This document shows positions 25,990 to 34,098 of a stretch of DNA of 64,000 nt, piece by piece. The position numbers and the translations under genes were made by a program. The first letter of the stretch is position 1. Every line of letters starts with the position of its first letter. The notes below the pieces were generated by a model. The model saw only the letters and a program-made list of their open reading frames with translations, was not told where the DNA came from and did not search any database. The DNA is from CBDBND01 sp965207985 (lineage in GTDB: Bacteria > Pseudomonadota > Alphaproteobacteria > Rhodospirillales > Rhodospirillaceae): NCBI GenBank assembly GCA_965207985.1, contig CBDBND010000032.1:124001-188000 (forward strand), in the 5' to 3' direction.

Positions 25990-26255
25990 GGCGATGCCCC
26001 TCATCACATAATTCGGCGACCTTTTAGCAGGTCACCCCAGGCAAAGCCACTTGTGGTTCCACCTCAGGGCGATATCACCCAAACCCTTTGTCAACCAAGG
26101 CTTTTCGAGGGTTCATCGGATGGATTTCGAATCTTTTGGGGAGGACACGCCTGAGGCGAGAAGTTAAGATGGCCGCAAGTCTATGAAATAGGCTCAATTA
26201 CAAAAAACGAAAAATATAAAAATAACGATCAACGGAACCAGCAGCAGTGAACACC

Positions 26256-26714
26256 ATGGCAGCAAACCGCAGAGGCAGACCCCCGGGTGCCCGGGCGGGA
26301 TCTCCGGATCCCATCGATATTCACGTTGGACGGCGGGTGAAACTCCGCCGCACACTCTTAAGAATAAGCCAGGAACAATTGGCCGGTGATATCGGCGTTA
26401 CGTTCCAACAAGTGCAAAAATACGAAAGTGGCCATAACCGGGTTAGTGCATCGCGGCTTTATGACATATCCCGTGTGCTTGATTGTCCTATCTCGTACTT
26501 CTTTGAAGACATTGGCGACGACGTAACGTCGGGACGCGCCACGCCGCAGCCCCGGACCGGTGAAGGGCTCTCTGAAGCCCAGGCCGGATTTGACGACGAC
26601 CCCATACAGAGGACGGAAACGCTCGAACTGGTCCGCGCTTACTGGCGCTTGCACAGCGGTGAATTGCGCCGCAACGTTCTCGACCTGCTCGTCAATATGT
26701 CGAAACGGGAATAG
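26256..26714 (+). CDS. XRE-family helix-turn-helix regulator
   Basis: About 152 residues. After a basic N-terminus (NRRGRPPGARAG) comes a classic HTH_3 domain: HVGRRVKLRRTLLRISQEQL, AGDIGVTFQQVQKYESGHNR, VSASRLYDISRVLDCPISYF. This type, with a Y-F-F-E-D ending after the HTH and a ~65-residue tail (TETLELVRAYWRLHSGELRR), is frequent in Alphaproteobacteria. The GTG at 26247 is a possible alternative start. It is divergent from hisB and ends in a clear terminator. Targets are unknown. Confidence 0.9.
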   Translation: MAANRRGRPPGARAGSPDPIDIHVGRRVKLRRTLLRISQEQLAGDIGVTFQQVQKYESGHNRVSASRLYDISRVLDCPISYFFEDIGDDVTSGRATPQPRTGEGLSEAQAGFDDDPIQRTETLELVRAYWRLHSGELRRNVLDLLVNMSKRE

Positions 26715-26751
26715 ATCAGCAGCGCTCCATCTCCCAAATGATGGTCCATTT

Positions 26752-26786
26752 ACGGCGGCCGTTAATGTGCCGCCGTTATCTTTTTT
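26752..26786 (+). terminator. Rho-independent terminator of the XRE gene
   Basis: ACGGCGGC at 26752-26759 pairs with GCCGCCGT at 26769-26776 around a nine-base loop, followed by TATCTTTTTT. It stands 38 bp after the XRE stop and just before the convergent response-regulator stop. Confidence 0.88.
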
Positions 26787-26822
26787 GGAAAGCTACGTGA
26801 TTAAAACGATCACGTATGCCGG

Positions 26823-27515
26823 CTAAGGGTTAAGTCTGTAACCGCCGGGTTCGGTGATGAGTAGTTGAGCGTTGGAAGGGTCCGGTTCGATTTTCTGACG
26901 CAGCCGGTAAACATGTGTTTCCAAAGTATGGGTGGTGACGCCGGCGTTATAACCCCACACCTCATCAAGTAAGGTTTCGCGAGCAACGGTTTTGTTGCCG
27001 ACGCGAAAGAGGTACTTGAGGATGGCTGTTTCTTTTTCGGTCAAGCGGATTTTCTTCTCCGTCTCGTCGTTAAGCAGCATTTTTGCCGCCGGCTGAAACT
27101 TATAAGGACCGATGGTAAAAATGGCGTCGTCGGACTGTGTATGCTGGCGTAGGTGGGCCCGCACCCGGGCGAGCAAAACAGCCATGCGAAAGGGTTTGGT
27201 GACGTAATCATTGGCCCCGGCATCAAGCCCGGTCACCGTGTCGTCTTCGGAATCCGCAGCAGTGAGCATGATAATGGGTGACCGCACCCCGGACTCCCGC
27301 AAGGTCCGGCATACGTCGCGCCCATCCATATCCGGCAGACCAATATCGAGCAGAATGACGTCGAAGACTTGTTGTTTAGCCAGTTCGATGGCGGTTGCCC
27401 CGTCAGCCGCTTCGACGATGCTTTCAAAGTCTTCCTGGCTTTCCAGCTGCTCCACCAAAGAACGGCGCAACATGTCATCGTCGTCGATCAAAAGCAGCGA
27501 TTTTCCGGAAGCCAT
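26823..27515 (-). CDS. OmpR/PhoB-type response regulator
   Basis: The start at 27515 (MASGKSLLLIDDDDMLRR) has GAGAGG upstream. The receiver domain (~residues 5-118) has the acidic pair DDDD, the phospho-acceptor Asp in FDVILLDIGLPDMDG, the Thr/Ala of MLTAADS and the Lys of DYVTKPFR. A winged-helix DNA-binding domain follows (RLTEKETAILKYLFRVGNKT, THTLETHVYRLRQKIEPDPS, TEPGGYRL). The protein is ~230 residues, normal. No histidine kinase lies next to it, so it is an orphan in this window. Stimulus and targets are unknown. Confidence 0.94.
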   Translation of the reverse strand: MASGKSLLLIDDDDMLRRSLVEQLESQEDFESIVEAADGATAIELAKQQVFDVILLDIGLPDMDGRDVCRTLRESGVRSPIIMLTAADSEDDTVTGLDAGANDYVTKPFRMAVLLARVRAHLRQHTQSDDAIFTIGPYKFQPAAKMLLNDETEKKIRLTEKETAILKYLFRVGNKTVARETLLDEVWGYNAGVTTHTLETHVYRLRQKIEPDPSNAQLLITEPGGYRLNP

Positions 27516-27690
27516 ACCAATCCTCTCTAGGCGTAATAATGCGGACACCGGAGTTTACGGAAAACCTTGCCAGGCGCCACCGCATTCGGCCAAGGCGCGG
27601 ACAGGGCCCTGACTATGCGGTTGCATTCCGTCCCATAAAGGCCCACATCGGCCCCATGCAAAGGGAAGAAAAACCAGTTATAACAGGGAC

Positions 27691-28821
27691 ATGAGCGCCG
27701 ACCCGCAACGCGAGCAGAATCTTGACGTGACCACCGTTCTGGAAACGGTGGACCGGGCCGTTGCGGAAATCCGCCGGGGCTCAGCCGTGGTCATCACCAC
27801 CGACGACAGGGCCGTCCTGGCCCGGCCATCGGAAACACTCGAGCCTGGGCCGTTACCCTTTTTCTCCCGCCCGGGAGTGGGGCCTGTCCGGTTGGCTGTG
27901 ACGGGCCGCCGCGCTGCCGTTCTTGGTGTCGCCGATCCCGGCGCGTCGACTGTTGTTCTGCACTCCGAAAGCGGATTTGATCCGGCTGCTATTCTGTCGC
28001 TCATCGATCCCAAGACCGATCCCGGACCGGTCCCCTTGCCGGGCCTTTCAGGCGAAGCGGTGGCGCTGCACTCGGCTGAAGATACCGCCGTGCGTTTGAC
28101 AAAAATTGCTCGGCTTCTTCCCGCCGTTGTCGTCGCCGAGATTGAAACCGATGATGCGGTCGCTTGGGCGAAAGCCAACGGCCGTGTGGTTGTCACCGCA
28201 ACCGCAGTGACGTCCTACGATCGGCTGCAGGCCGACAGCTTAGAGCCCGTATCGGAAGCGCGGGTCCCTCTCGCCGGATGCGACAACACCCGCATCATTG
28301 CTTTCCGGCCGCGGGACGGCGGCGTTGAACACCTGGCCATCATCATCGGCGAGCCGGATGTTTCCACCCCTGTGCTCACCCGTTTGCATTCGGAATGCTT
28401 TACCGGCGATTTGCTGGGGTCGCTGAAATGCGATTGCGGCGACCAACTGCGCGGTGCCATCGAAACCATCGCCGAAGGGGGCTCTGGCGTGCTGTTGTAT
28501 TTGGCCCAGGAAGGCCGGGGCATCGGTCTGGTCAACAAACTGAGGGCCTACGAATTACAGGAAGGCGGGTTCGATACCGTCGATGCCAATGAACAGCTCG
28601 GGTTCGACGATGACGAGCGGATTTATCTTCCGGCCGTCCAGATGCTTGAACGCCTGGGCATCAATCAGGTGCGGCTGTTGACCAACAATCCCGCCAAAGT
28701 GGGCGCTTTGGCCCGGCACGGCATTGCCGTGACCGAACGGGTTCCCCACGTTTTTCCGTCCAACCAGCACAACTGGTCCTATCTGGAAACCAAGGCTAAG
28801 CGCTCCGGTCATTTGTTTTAA
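27691..28821 (+). CDS. ribA: GTP cyclohydrolase II RibA
   Basis: A 376-residue protein. The C-terminal ~200 residues are a complete GTP cyclohydrolase II: zinc cysteines in LHSECFTGDLLGSLKCDCGD, the catalytic stretch YLAQEGRGIGLVNKLRAYEL, and LLTNNPAKVGALARHGI. The N-terminal ~160 residues (RAVAEIRRGSAVVITTDDRA) resemble the DHBP-synthase module of bifunctional RibBA proteins, but have lost its acidic active-site stretch, as in other alphaproteobacterial RibA. It opens the GTP ring in the first step of riboflavin synthesis. It is divergent from the response regulator. Confidence 0.95.
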   Translation: MSADPQREQNLDVTTVLETVDRAVAEIRRGSAVVITTDDRAVLARPSETLEPGPLPFFSRPGVGPVRLAVTGRRAAVLGVADPGASTVVLHSESGFDPAAILSLIDPKTDPGPVPLPGLSGEAVALHSAEDTAVRLTKIARLLPAVVVAEIETDDAVAWAKANGRVVVTATAVTSYDRLQADSLEPVSEARVPLAGCDNTRIIAFRPRDGGVEHLAIIIGEPDVSTPVLTRLHSECFTGDLLGSLKCDCGDQLRGAIETIAEGGSGVLLYLAQEGRGIGLVNKLRAYELQEGGFDTVDANEQLGFDDDERIYLPAVQMLERLGINQVRLLTNNPAKVGALARHGIAVTERVPHVFPSNQHNWSYLETKAKRSGHLF

Positions 28822-28988
28822 GACCACCTTTTTTAGGGCCACCGCCCTCCTCCCCTGGTCAATCTTTCCCGGCAATAATTGCCGCCTGGGACATTTGCGC
28901 AACGCTCCCACCAGCTAAACCATTGACGGATAGGGCCTCATCGGCGGCACGGAATTTGCTTGTTTTAAGCAAAAGGACCTTTGCCGCT

Positions 28989-29312
28989 ATGACCAACGTT
29001 TCTGATCTACAGTCCCTGTCCACCTACCCGGTCGGCCCCCAGCTTCCGGCCGGCATCGAAGAAATCACCGTTAAGGGCAAACGCACCGATGACGAAGGGT
29101 TTTCCTTCTGGGATTTGCTCGATGTCATCAATCCCCTGCAGCACATCCCTGTGGTCAACACCATCTACCGGGAAATGACGGGCGATGAGATCAAGCCGGC
29201 ATCGAAAATGATCGGCAGTGCGATTATTGCCGGGCCCATCGGTCTCGGCGTCGCCATGGTCGACGGCATCATCGAGGAGTCCACCGGCAAGGATACCCGC
29301 CTGGTTCGATAA
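28989..29312 (+). CDS. Conserved small protein of unknown function
   Basis: A 107-residue protein read from ATG 28989 (an upstream in-frame start at 28923 is possible). It shows IEEITVKGKRTDDEGFSFWD, LLDVINPLQHIPVVNTIYRE, and a glycine-rich hydrophobic stretch IGSAIIAGPIGLGVAM, which could lie in or on the membrane. I know no function for it. Between it and the next gene, a 21-codon frame (29317-29382) follows in another register and might be a relic of a longer C-terminus. Confidence 0.7.
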   Translation: MTNVSDLQSLSTYPVGPQLPAGIEEITVKGKRTDDEGFSFWDLLDVINPLQHIPVVNTIYREMTGDEIKPASKMIGSAIIAGPIGLGVAMVDGIIEESTGKDTRLVR

Positions 29313-29419
29313 GGCCATGATCGACGCCATGGACAAACTGCAGACTCTACAATCCGGTCAAGGACGGGGGCCTACCGGATAAACCCTGGTCCCGCCGGAT
29401 TGGGTGATACACTTTTCTG

Positions 29420-29944
29420 ATGGATCTCATTGTCACTGCTGACGACGCTGATCGGGCGCGCGGACATCTTCATTGCAATGGCAACGATTATGCCTGCGCC
29501 CTGGGACGCGGGGGTGTGGGCATAGAAAAACAAGAAGGGGACGGCAAAACCCCGGCCGGGCGTTTTCCGCTGCGTTCCATTCTTTACCGGGCCGACAGGT
29601 TAAACCCTCCCGAGACAGGATTGCCTGCCAAACCCATGACAGAAACGGACGGCTGGTGCGATGATCCTGATGACCGTCAATACAACAAACCGGTGACGCA
29701 CCCCTATCCCAGCAGTGCAGAACACCTGTGGCGGGAAGACTCTCTCTACGATGTCATTGTCGTCCTCGGACATAACGATGATCCCGTGGTTCCCGGTAGG
29801 GGCAGTGCCGTCTTTCTGCATGTGGCAAGCGACGATTATGCACCGACGCAAGGTTGCGTCGCCTTACAGCGTGATCATTTGATCGAGGTTCTTGCCAAAT
29901 GCACAGAACCAACCTGGATTGAAATCAATCCGCCTCAGCCTTAG
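29420..29944 (+). CDS. L,D-transpeptidase (YkuD-type) domain protein
   Basis: A 174-residue protein with the YkuD catalytic signature: His in VVLGHNDDP and FLHVASDDY, then APTQGCVAL with the nucleophile Cys. The first half has the common GGVGIEKQEGDGKTPAGRFP stretch. No signal peptide is seen, which is usual for this short group. Such enzymes make or cut 3-3 peptidoglycan crosslinks or attach proteins to the wall; members without signal peptides are less clear. Its 3' end overlaps the convergent yggS gene by 20 bp. Confidence 0.9.
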   Translation: MDLIVTADDADRARGHLHCNGNDYACALGRGGVGIEKQEGDGKTPAGRFPLRSILYRADRLNPPETGLPAKPMTETDGWCDDPDDRQYNKPVTHPYPSSAEHLWREDSLYDVIVVLGHNDDPVVPGRGSAVFLHVASDDYAPTQGCVALQRDHLIEVLAKCTEPTWIEINPPQP

Positions 29945-30605
29945 CCGGACGCGGGCCGAAGACGGCTGTGCCAAGACGGACATGGGTGGCGCCCAACTCA
30001 ATGGCTGTCTCGAAATCCGCCGACATGCCCATGCTGAGACATGGCACATCGTTGCGCTTAGCGATTTCCCGCAAGAACGCGAAGTGTAATGCGGATTCTT
30101 CATCCAGCGGCGGAATGCACATCAGACCCTGCACGTCTAAGCCATGGATGTCGCGGCATTCCTTGATAAAAGCATCCGCCTCCTTTGGCATAACGCCGGA
30201 CTTTTGCGGTTCTTCTCCCGTGTTGATCTGCACGAAGCACGGCAAAGAGCGGTCTTGCGATGCCATTTCTTCGGCCAACTTGGCCGCCAGTTTAGGGCGG
30301 TCCACGGTTTCGATGACGTCAAACAAGGCGACCGCGTCGTGGGCTTTGTTGGTTTGCAGCGGTCCGATGAGATGCAACCGGGCATCGGGGTAATCGGATT
30401 TCAGTGCGGGCCATTTGGCTTGTGCTTCCTGAACCCGGTTCTCTCCGAACAGGCGATGGCCTGCTTCCAGGGCAGCGCGGATACGCTCCTGATCATGACC
30501 TTTGGAGACGGCGACAAGCGCAACATCGGATGCGGACCGGCCTACCTTTTCGGCGGTAAGTGCCATGCGCTTGGTTACAGTGTTGAGATTGTCCGCCACA
30601 GACAC
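29925..30605 (-). CDS. YggS-family pyridoxal phosphate homeostasis protein
   Basis: A 226-residue alanine-racemase-like TIM barrel. The PLP lysine lies in DVALVAVSKGHDQERIRAAL, and other family landmarks are FGENRVQEAQAKWPAL, LHLIGPLQTNKA, FVQINTGEEPQKSG, LMCIPPL and LSMGMSADFETAIELGATHVR. Proteins of this family bind PLP without known catalysis and buffer free PLP. It is divergent from the ThiE-like gene, 28 bp apart. Confidence 0.95.
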   Translation of the reverse strand: MSVADNLNTVTKRMALTAEKVGRSASDVALVAVSKGHDQERIRAALEAGHRLFGENRVQEAQAKWPALKSDYPDARLHLIGPLQTNKAHDAVALFDVIETVDRPKLAAKLAEEMASQDRSLPCFVQINTGEEPQKSGVMPKEADAFIKECRDIHGLDVQGLMCIPPLDEESALHFAFLREIAKRNDVPCLSMGMSADFETAIELGATHVRLGTAVFGPRPAKAEAD

Positions 30606-30633
30606 GGGTCTTTCCCTTACCTACAATGCTCCC

Positions 30634-31254
30634 ATGAGACGCCGCATTATAAAAACGACGACGCAAGCCACCAAAAAACGTGGGCAAAAAAACCGTTTGC
30701 CCATTTACTTTGTCATGACCGATCCGCGCCGTCTGCCCGACCCTATTGCGGTGGTACGGTCATTGCCGTCCGGCTGGGGGTTCATTTTACGGCACTACGA
30801 CGAGCCCAACCGGGATCTTCTTGCGCGACGTCTATCGCGTATTTGCCGGGATCGGGGCATTGTCTTTCTTGTCGCCGGCGATTGGCGGCTGGCCCGCCGT
30901 GTTTGCGCGGACGGCGTCCACATACCGGAAGGCATGATGAAACGAATGACGATGGCGCCTGTCCGTCTGTGGCGGCGCGGTGGCGGGACTATCACCACCT
31001 CGGCCCACGGCGCACTCTTGCGGCAGCGACTTTCCCGCAAAGACGTGGACGCCGTTTTGTTGTCCCCGGTGGAACGAACCGAAAGCCATCCTGAGCGCAG
31101 GCCGATTGGTCGATTGCCTTTTGCCGCCTTTGTCAGAACCATTAATTGCCCCGTCTACGCGCTCGGCGGCATGACCCGGGCGCACGTCAAGACCATCATG
31201 GCTCTAGGCGGCGCGGGTATTGCCGGAATTGGCTTTGTAAAATCTGGTGACTAG
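30634..31254 (+). CDS. ThiE/TenI-like thiamine phosphate synthase
   Basis: From ATG 30634 the protein has 206 residues. After a basic start it reads IYFVMTDPRRLPDP, GFILRHYDEPN, IVFLVAGDWRLARRVCADGVHIPE and VYALGGMTRAH, the TIM-barrel pattern of thiamine phosphate synthase/TenI proteins. The diphosphate-binding L-R-x-K-D motif is L-R-H-Y-D here, so activity as a true ThiE is uncertain. Its TAG stop (31252-31254) is built from the TA target and first G of the IS630 element that follows. Confidence 0.8.
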   Translation: MRRRIIKTTTQATKKRGQKNRLPIYFVMTDPRRLPDPIAVVRSLPSGWGFILRHYDEPNRDLLARRLSRICRDRGIVFLVAGDWRLARRVCADGVHIPEGMMKRMTMAPVRLWRRGGGTITTSAHGALLRQRLSRKDVDAVLLSPVERTESHPERRPIGRLPFAAFVRTINCPVYALGGMTRAHVKTIMALGGAGIAGIGFVKSGD

Positions 31255-32305
31255 AGCGGTATGATTTTAGGTTGGGTCATATCCTGCGTTTTTGAAATAG
31301 TTGGCGCATTCATTTGAGGTATAGGTATCGAGGAGTCTGCCGATGGCGGCTGAGACGGCCTCGACGGTTCGCGGCGCTTCGAGGCGGAGCAGATGCTTGA
31401 GCTTGGCGAAGACCTGCTCGATGGGATTGAGGTCGGGGGAGTACTTGGGCAGGAACAGGAGCCGGGCGCCGGCCTGGCGGATGGCCTGTCGCACGGCCTT
31501 GGACTTGTGAGAGCCGAGGTTGTCCATGATGACGATGTCGCCGGGCTTGAGGGTTGGGACCAACACGTCCTGCACATAGATGCGGAAGCGCTCGCCGTTG
31601 ATCGGCCCGTCGACGAGCCAGGGCGCATCGATTCGGTCGTGGCGCAGCGCGGCGAGGAAGGTCGCGGTGTGCCAGCGGCCATGTGGCGCCTCGCCGATCA
31701 GTCGCGCGCCCTTTGACCCCCAGCCCCGCAGGGGCGCCATGTTGGTCCTGGTCCAGGTCTCGTCGATGAACACCAGGCGCGTCGGGTCAACCCGGTCGCG
31801 GTACTTCAACCACTGAGCGCGGCGGCGCGCCACGTCACGGCGCCGACGCTCGCCAGCCACCAGCGTTTTTTTTATAGCTCAGGCCCTGCTCGTGAACGAA
31901 GGTCCAGACCGAACGGTAGTCCACCTTCAGGCCCCGATCCGCCAGCTCCCCGACAAGCCCATGAAGCGTGAAATCCCCCCGCGCCACCCGGTCCCGCAAC
32001 CAGCGCTCGTGCGCCCCCCGGATCGCACGCGGCTTGTAACCGCCCATCCGGCCCGGCGCCGCGCTGCCCGTCCGCCGGTAGCGCGCCAGCCAGGCAACCG
32101 CCGTGCTCTCGCCGATCCCGAAATGCCGCGCCGCCGCCCGGCACGACATCCCGTCGCGCGACACAGCCGAAATAACCCGTTCTCGAAGATCAAGGGAATA
32201 AGCTCTTGCCATCCTTGCTGGCCTCCTTACCCAGCAAGAATCTTGAATCAGAAATCGAAAAGCTTGTGAATCCCTAAAATGACTCCGTCTAATCACATAA
32301 AGCTC
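31254..32305 (-). mobile_element. IS630-family insertion sequence (~1.05 kb)
   Basis: The element is flanked by TA at 31252-31253 and 32306-32307, the dinucleotide that IS630/Tc1 elements duplicate. Ends read GAGCGGTATG on the left and, inward from the right, GAGCTTTATG. They enclose a two-frame transposase on the minus strand. Removing the element and one TA leaves GACTAGAAG, in which the palindrome CTAG supplies a TAG stop to each of the two convergent flanking genes. Confidence 0.85.
31267..32212 (-). CDS. IS630-family transposase in two overlapping frames
   Basis: The first frame starts at 32212 (MARAYSLDLRERVISAVSRD) and holds the helix-turn-helix region (RAAARHFGIGESTAVAWLAR) and a Winged-helix part ending SVWTFVHEQGLSYKK. 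At the run of eight A (coding strand; 31866-31873) the family sequence continues as T-L-V-A-G-E-R-R-R in the +1 frame. That second frame carries the DDE domain: LVFIDETWTRTNMA, VIMDNLGSHKS, FLPKYSPDLNPIEQVFAKLK. Many IS630 elements need ribosomal or transcriptional slippage at such an A-run, so this is probably programmed. A disabling one-base change is the alternative. Confidence 0.85.
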
Positions 32306-33099
32306 TAGAAGCGCAGTTGCACGCCGACCCGGGCGCCAGCGCCGGGTGGTTCGACCGTGGGCACGACCAATTCACGATCGATGATAAAGGCGTTGGCGTT
32401 GAGCAAAATCGACGGCGTCAGCTGCACCAGACCGCCGATCATCCACTGCTTGCCTTCAAGCTCGGTCGGGCTGCCCTGCAGGAACGCCGACTGAACGTAA
32501 GTGACGCGGACATCAAAATCATCGGAGCCGTAGCCGAGACCCGCCTGCCAGGCCCGGCGGCCTTCGAGCAGTCCGTCGGGGCCGGCATCTTCATAAGCGC
32601 CGCGGAGATAGAAACCGGCGTAACCGACCGACGCGCCCACCGTCCGGGATATGGTCGGCTCCAAGGTAAAGGCGCTGCGGCTGTCCGTATATCCGCCGAA
32701 CACGCCCACTTCCCCGCCGAGCAGAGAGGTGGAATAGGCGCCGTAAACGTCGACCTCGTCAGTACGGCTAAGCGATGTCGCTACAGTCTCGCTGGGCAAG
32801 ACATCCGCCGAAGAGACGTCGACGGTAAACGTGCCGAGAGCGGGCAAAGTGTAGCCGATAGTGAGAGCGGAATCGGACAGGGCGTTGGTCGAGGTGGCAA
32901 GGGCCAGCGGCATGTCCTCAGCTTGCACCGCCAAATCCTCAGCCAAGGAGCTTTGCTGTTCCGTCGGGTCCTGCTGATCAAGCGGGCCCCAGCCACCGCC
33001 CACAGTCAAATCCGAGGCGTACGCGGTGGACGCCAAGAAGGCGGCCGCCGACGCGGTGATCAGACTGAACCGGAATATGCTTGGCCTCGCCATGGGCAT
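32305..33099 (-). CDS. Porin-like outer-membrane beta-barrel protein
   Basis: The start at 33099 (MPMARPSIFRFSLITASAAA) has GAGGTG upstream and gives a signal peptide ending STAYAS; the frame could extend to 33129. The mature ~240 residues alternate polar and hydrophobic strands (VGVFGGYTDSRSAFTLEP, VGYAGFYLRGAYEDAG, WQAGLGYGSDDFDVRVTYV) and end in R-V-G-V-Q-L-R-F. The C-terminal Phe is the BAM recognition signal of outer-membrane barrels. This resembles short general porins of Alphaproteobacteria. Its stop is shared with the IS630 insertion site, and the reading frame is complete. Confidence 0.85.
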   Translation of the reverse strand: MPMARPSIFRFSLITASAAAFLASTAYASDLTVGGGWGPLDQQDPTEQQSSLAEDLAVQAEDMPLALATSTNALSDSALTIGYTLPALGTFTVDVSSADVLPSETVATSLSRTDEVDVYGAYSTSLLGGEVGVFGGYTDSRSAFTLEPTISRTVGASVGYAGFYLRGAYEDAGPDGLLEGRRAWQAGLGYGSDDFDVRVTYVQSAFLQGSPTELEGKQWMIGGLVQLTPSILLNANAFIIDRELVVPTVEPPGAGARVGVQLRF

Positions 33100-33342
33100 G
33101 GCTCGCACCTCAAACGTAAACCTGGACAAAAGTGCGCCTGGGCTGGGAGGGGGTCAAGGGAGGGAATGTGAAAGTTTCGCAAACCGTTCAACCTTGTGAC
33201 ATTTCGCTCACATTCCCAGCCTTTTCAGACCCTTACTGTGACCGAAAAACCATAGGTCGGATAGAAACGGGCCATGGTCACTAAAGGTTGCAGGGTCCGG
33301 ACGGAGCCTAAAACGACTCGAGCAAGCGCGGTCAAACACAGA

Positions 33343-33372
33343 GGCCCGGCTCCAACGCCCTGGAACCGGGCC
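33343..33372 (-). terminator. Strong hairpin after the Hsp20 gene
   Basis: On the minus strand GGCCCGGTTCCA pairs with TGGAGCCGGGCC (12 pairs, one G-T) around a six-base loop, seven bases after the hsp20 stop. The following bases are T-rich only in part (TCTGTGTTTG), so it may be a weak intrinsic terminator or an mRNA 3'-end stabiliser. Confidence 0.6.
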
Positions 33373-33379
33373 CGAAGGG

Positions 33380-33889
33380 TCAGCTTTTCGAAGAGATGCT
33401 GATGGTCTTGGAGGCCTTCGCCGCGCTGGCTTTTTTGGGGATGGAAACGTGCAGGACCCCTTTGTCGAATTCCGCCTTGATCTTGGCTTGGTCGGCCGTT
33501 TCCGGCAGGCGGAAACTGCGCTGGAACCGCCCGTAGGACCGTTCGACCGTATGGACGTGCTCCTTGTCGTCGGTCTTTTCGTATTTCTTTTCCCCCGACA
33601 AAGTCAGGAGTCCGTCCGACAGGTCCAGGGACACGTCGTCCTCGCCCAGACCGGGCAGTTCAGCATCAATGGAAATCGTTTTGTCGGTTTCCTTGATGTC
33701 CACCTGCGGTGCCATGATCGACTTGCCGGCATCGCCCAGCAAAGAAGAGCCGTTTCGGAAAAACGGAGACATGAATCCCGATGACGGGAACCTGTCGAAC
33801 ATGCGTTCAAGTTCCGTACGCATCGCGGAAAATGGATCGTGAAAAGAGGCCGCCGGTACGGCAGCTGATTCTTTTTTTGCTCTGGCCAT
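33380..33889 (-). CDS. Small heat shock protein, Hsp20 family
   Basis: A 169-residue protein. The N-terminal ~55 residues are variable (DPFSAMRTELERMFDRFPSS). The alpha-crystallin domain follows (VDIKETDKTISIDAELPGLG, LLTLSGEKKYEKTDDKEHVH, FQRSFRLPETADQAKIKAEF) and includes the conserved D-K-G-V-L. The C-terminal extension has an I-x-I-type ending (TISISSK). It is an ATP-independent chaperone that holds unfolding proteins. GGGAG precedes the ATG. No clear heat-shock sigma promoter or CIRCE element was recognised in the 209-bp gap upstream. Confidence 0.95.
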   Translation of the reverse strand: MARAKKESAAVPAASFHDPFSAMRTELERMFDRFPSSGFMSPFFRNGSSLLGDAGKSIMAPQVDIKETDKTISIDAELPGLGEDDVSLDLSDGLLTLSGEKKYEKTDDKEHVHTVERSYGRFQRSFRLPETADQAKIKAEFDKGVLHVSIPKKASAAKASKTISISSKS

Positions 33890-34026
33890 GAGTGTTCTCC
33901 CAGTCAGCAGTGTGAAAGATCAACCTGTATCAACCATGCATATGGGAGAAAAAAAACGCGGCGCACGTCTGGCGCGGCGAAAACTTTGTACATAGATAAT
34001 CAGAAGTGCTCGGCGCTTAATTGCAA

Positions 34027-34054
34027 ACGCCTCTCACTCTGAATTGAGGGGCGT
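34027..34054 (-). terminator. Hairpin downstream of the truncated epimerase
   Basis: ACGCCTCTCA at 34027-34036 pairs with TGAGGGGCGT at 34045-34054 (10 pairs, one G-T; eight-base loop). Read on the minus strand it is followed by TTTGCAATTAAG, compatible with a terminator for the epimerase gene that ends at 34099. Confidence 0.55.
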
Positions 34055-34098
34055 CTAGTCGGGCTGGGATATTAAGTCTCTCAAAGTTCAACACGGTA

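Noticed and set aside
29317..29382. 21-codon frame after the small unknown gene at 28989-29312
   Set aside because: It is too short and has no convincing ribosome-binding site; it may be a relic of the preceding gene's C-terminus but cannot be supported as a gene.
33890..34098. Heat-shock control element (ROSE thermometer, CIRCE or sigma-32 promoter) before hsp20
   Set aside because: CTCCCATAT resembles a sigma-32 -10 box, but no matching -35 at a proper distance, no CIRCE inverted repeat and no clear ROSE fold could be recognised by eye.
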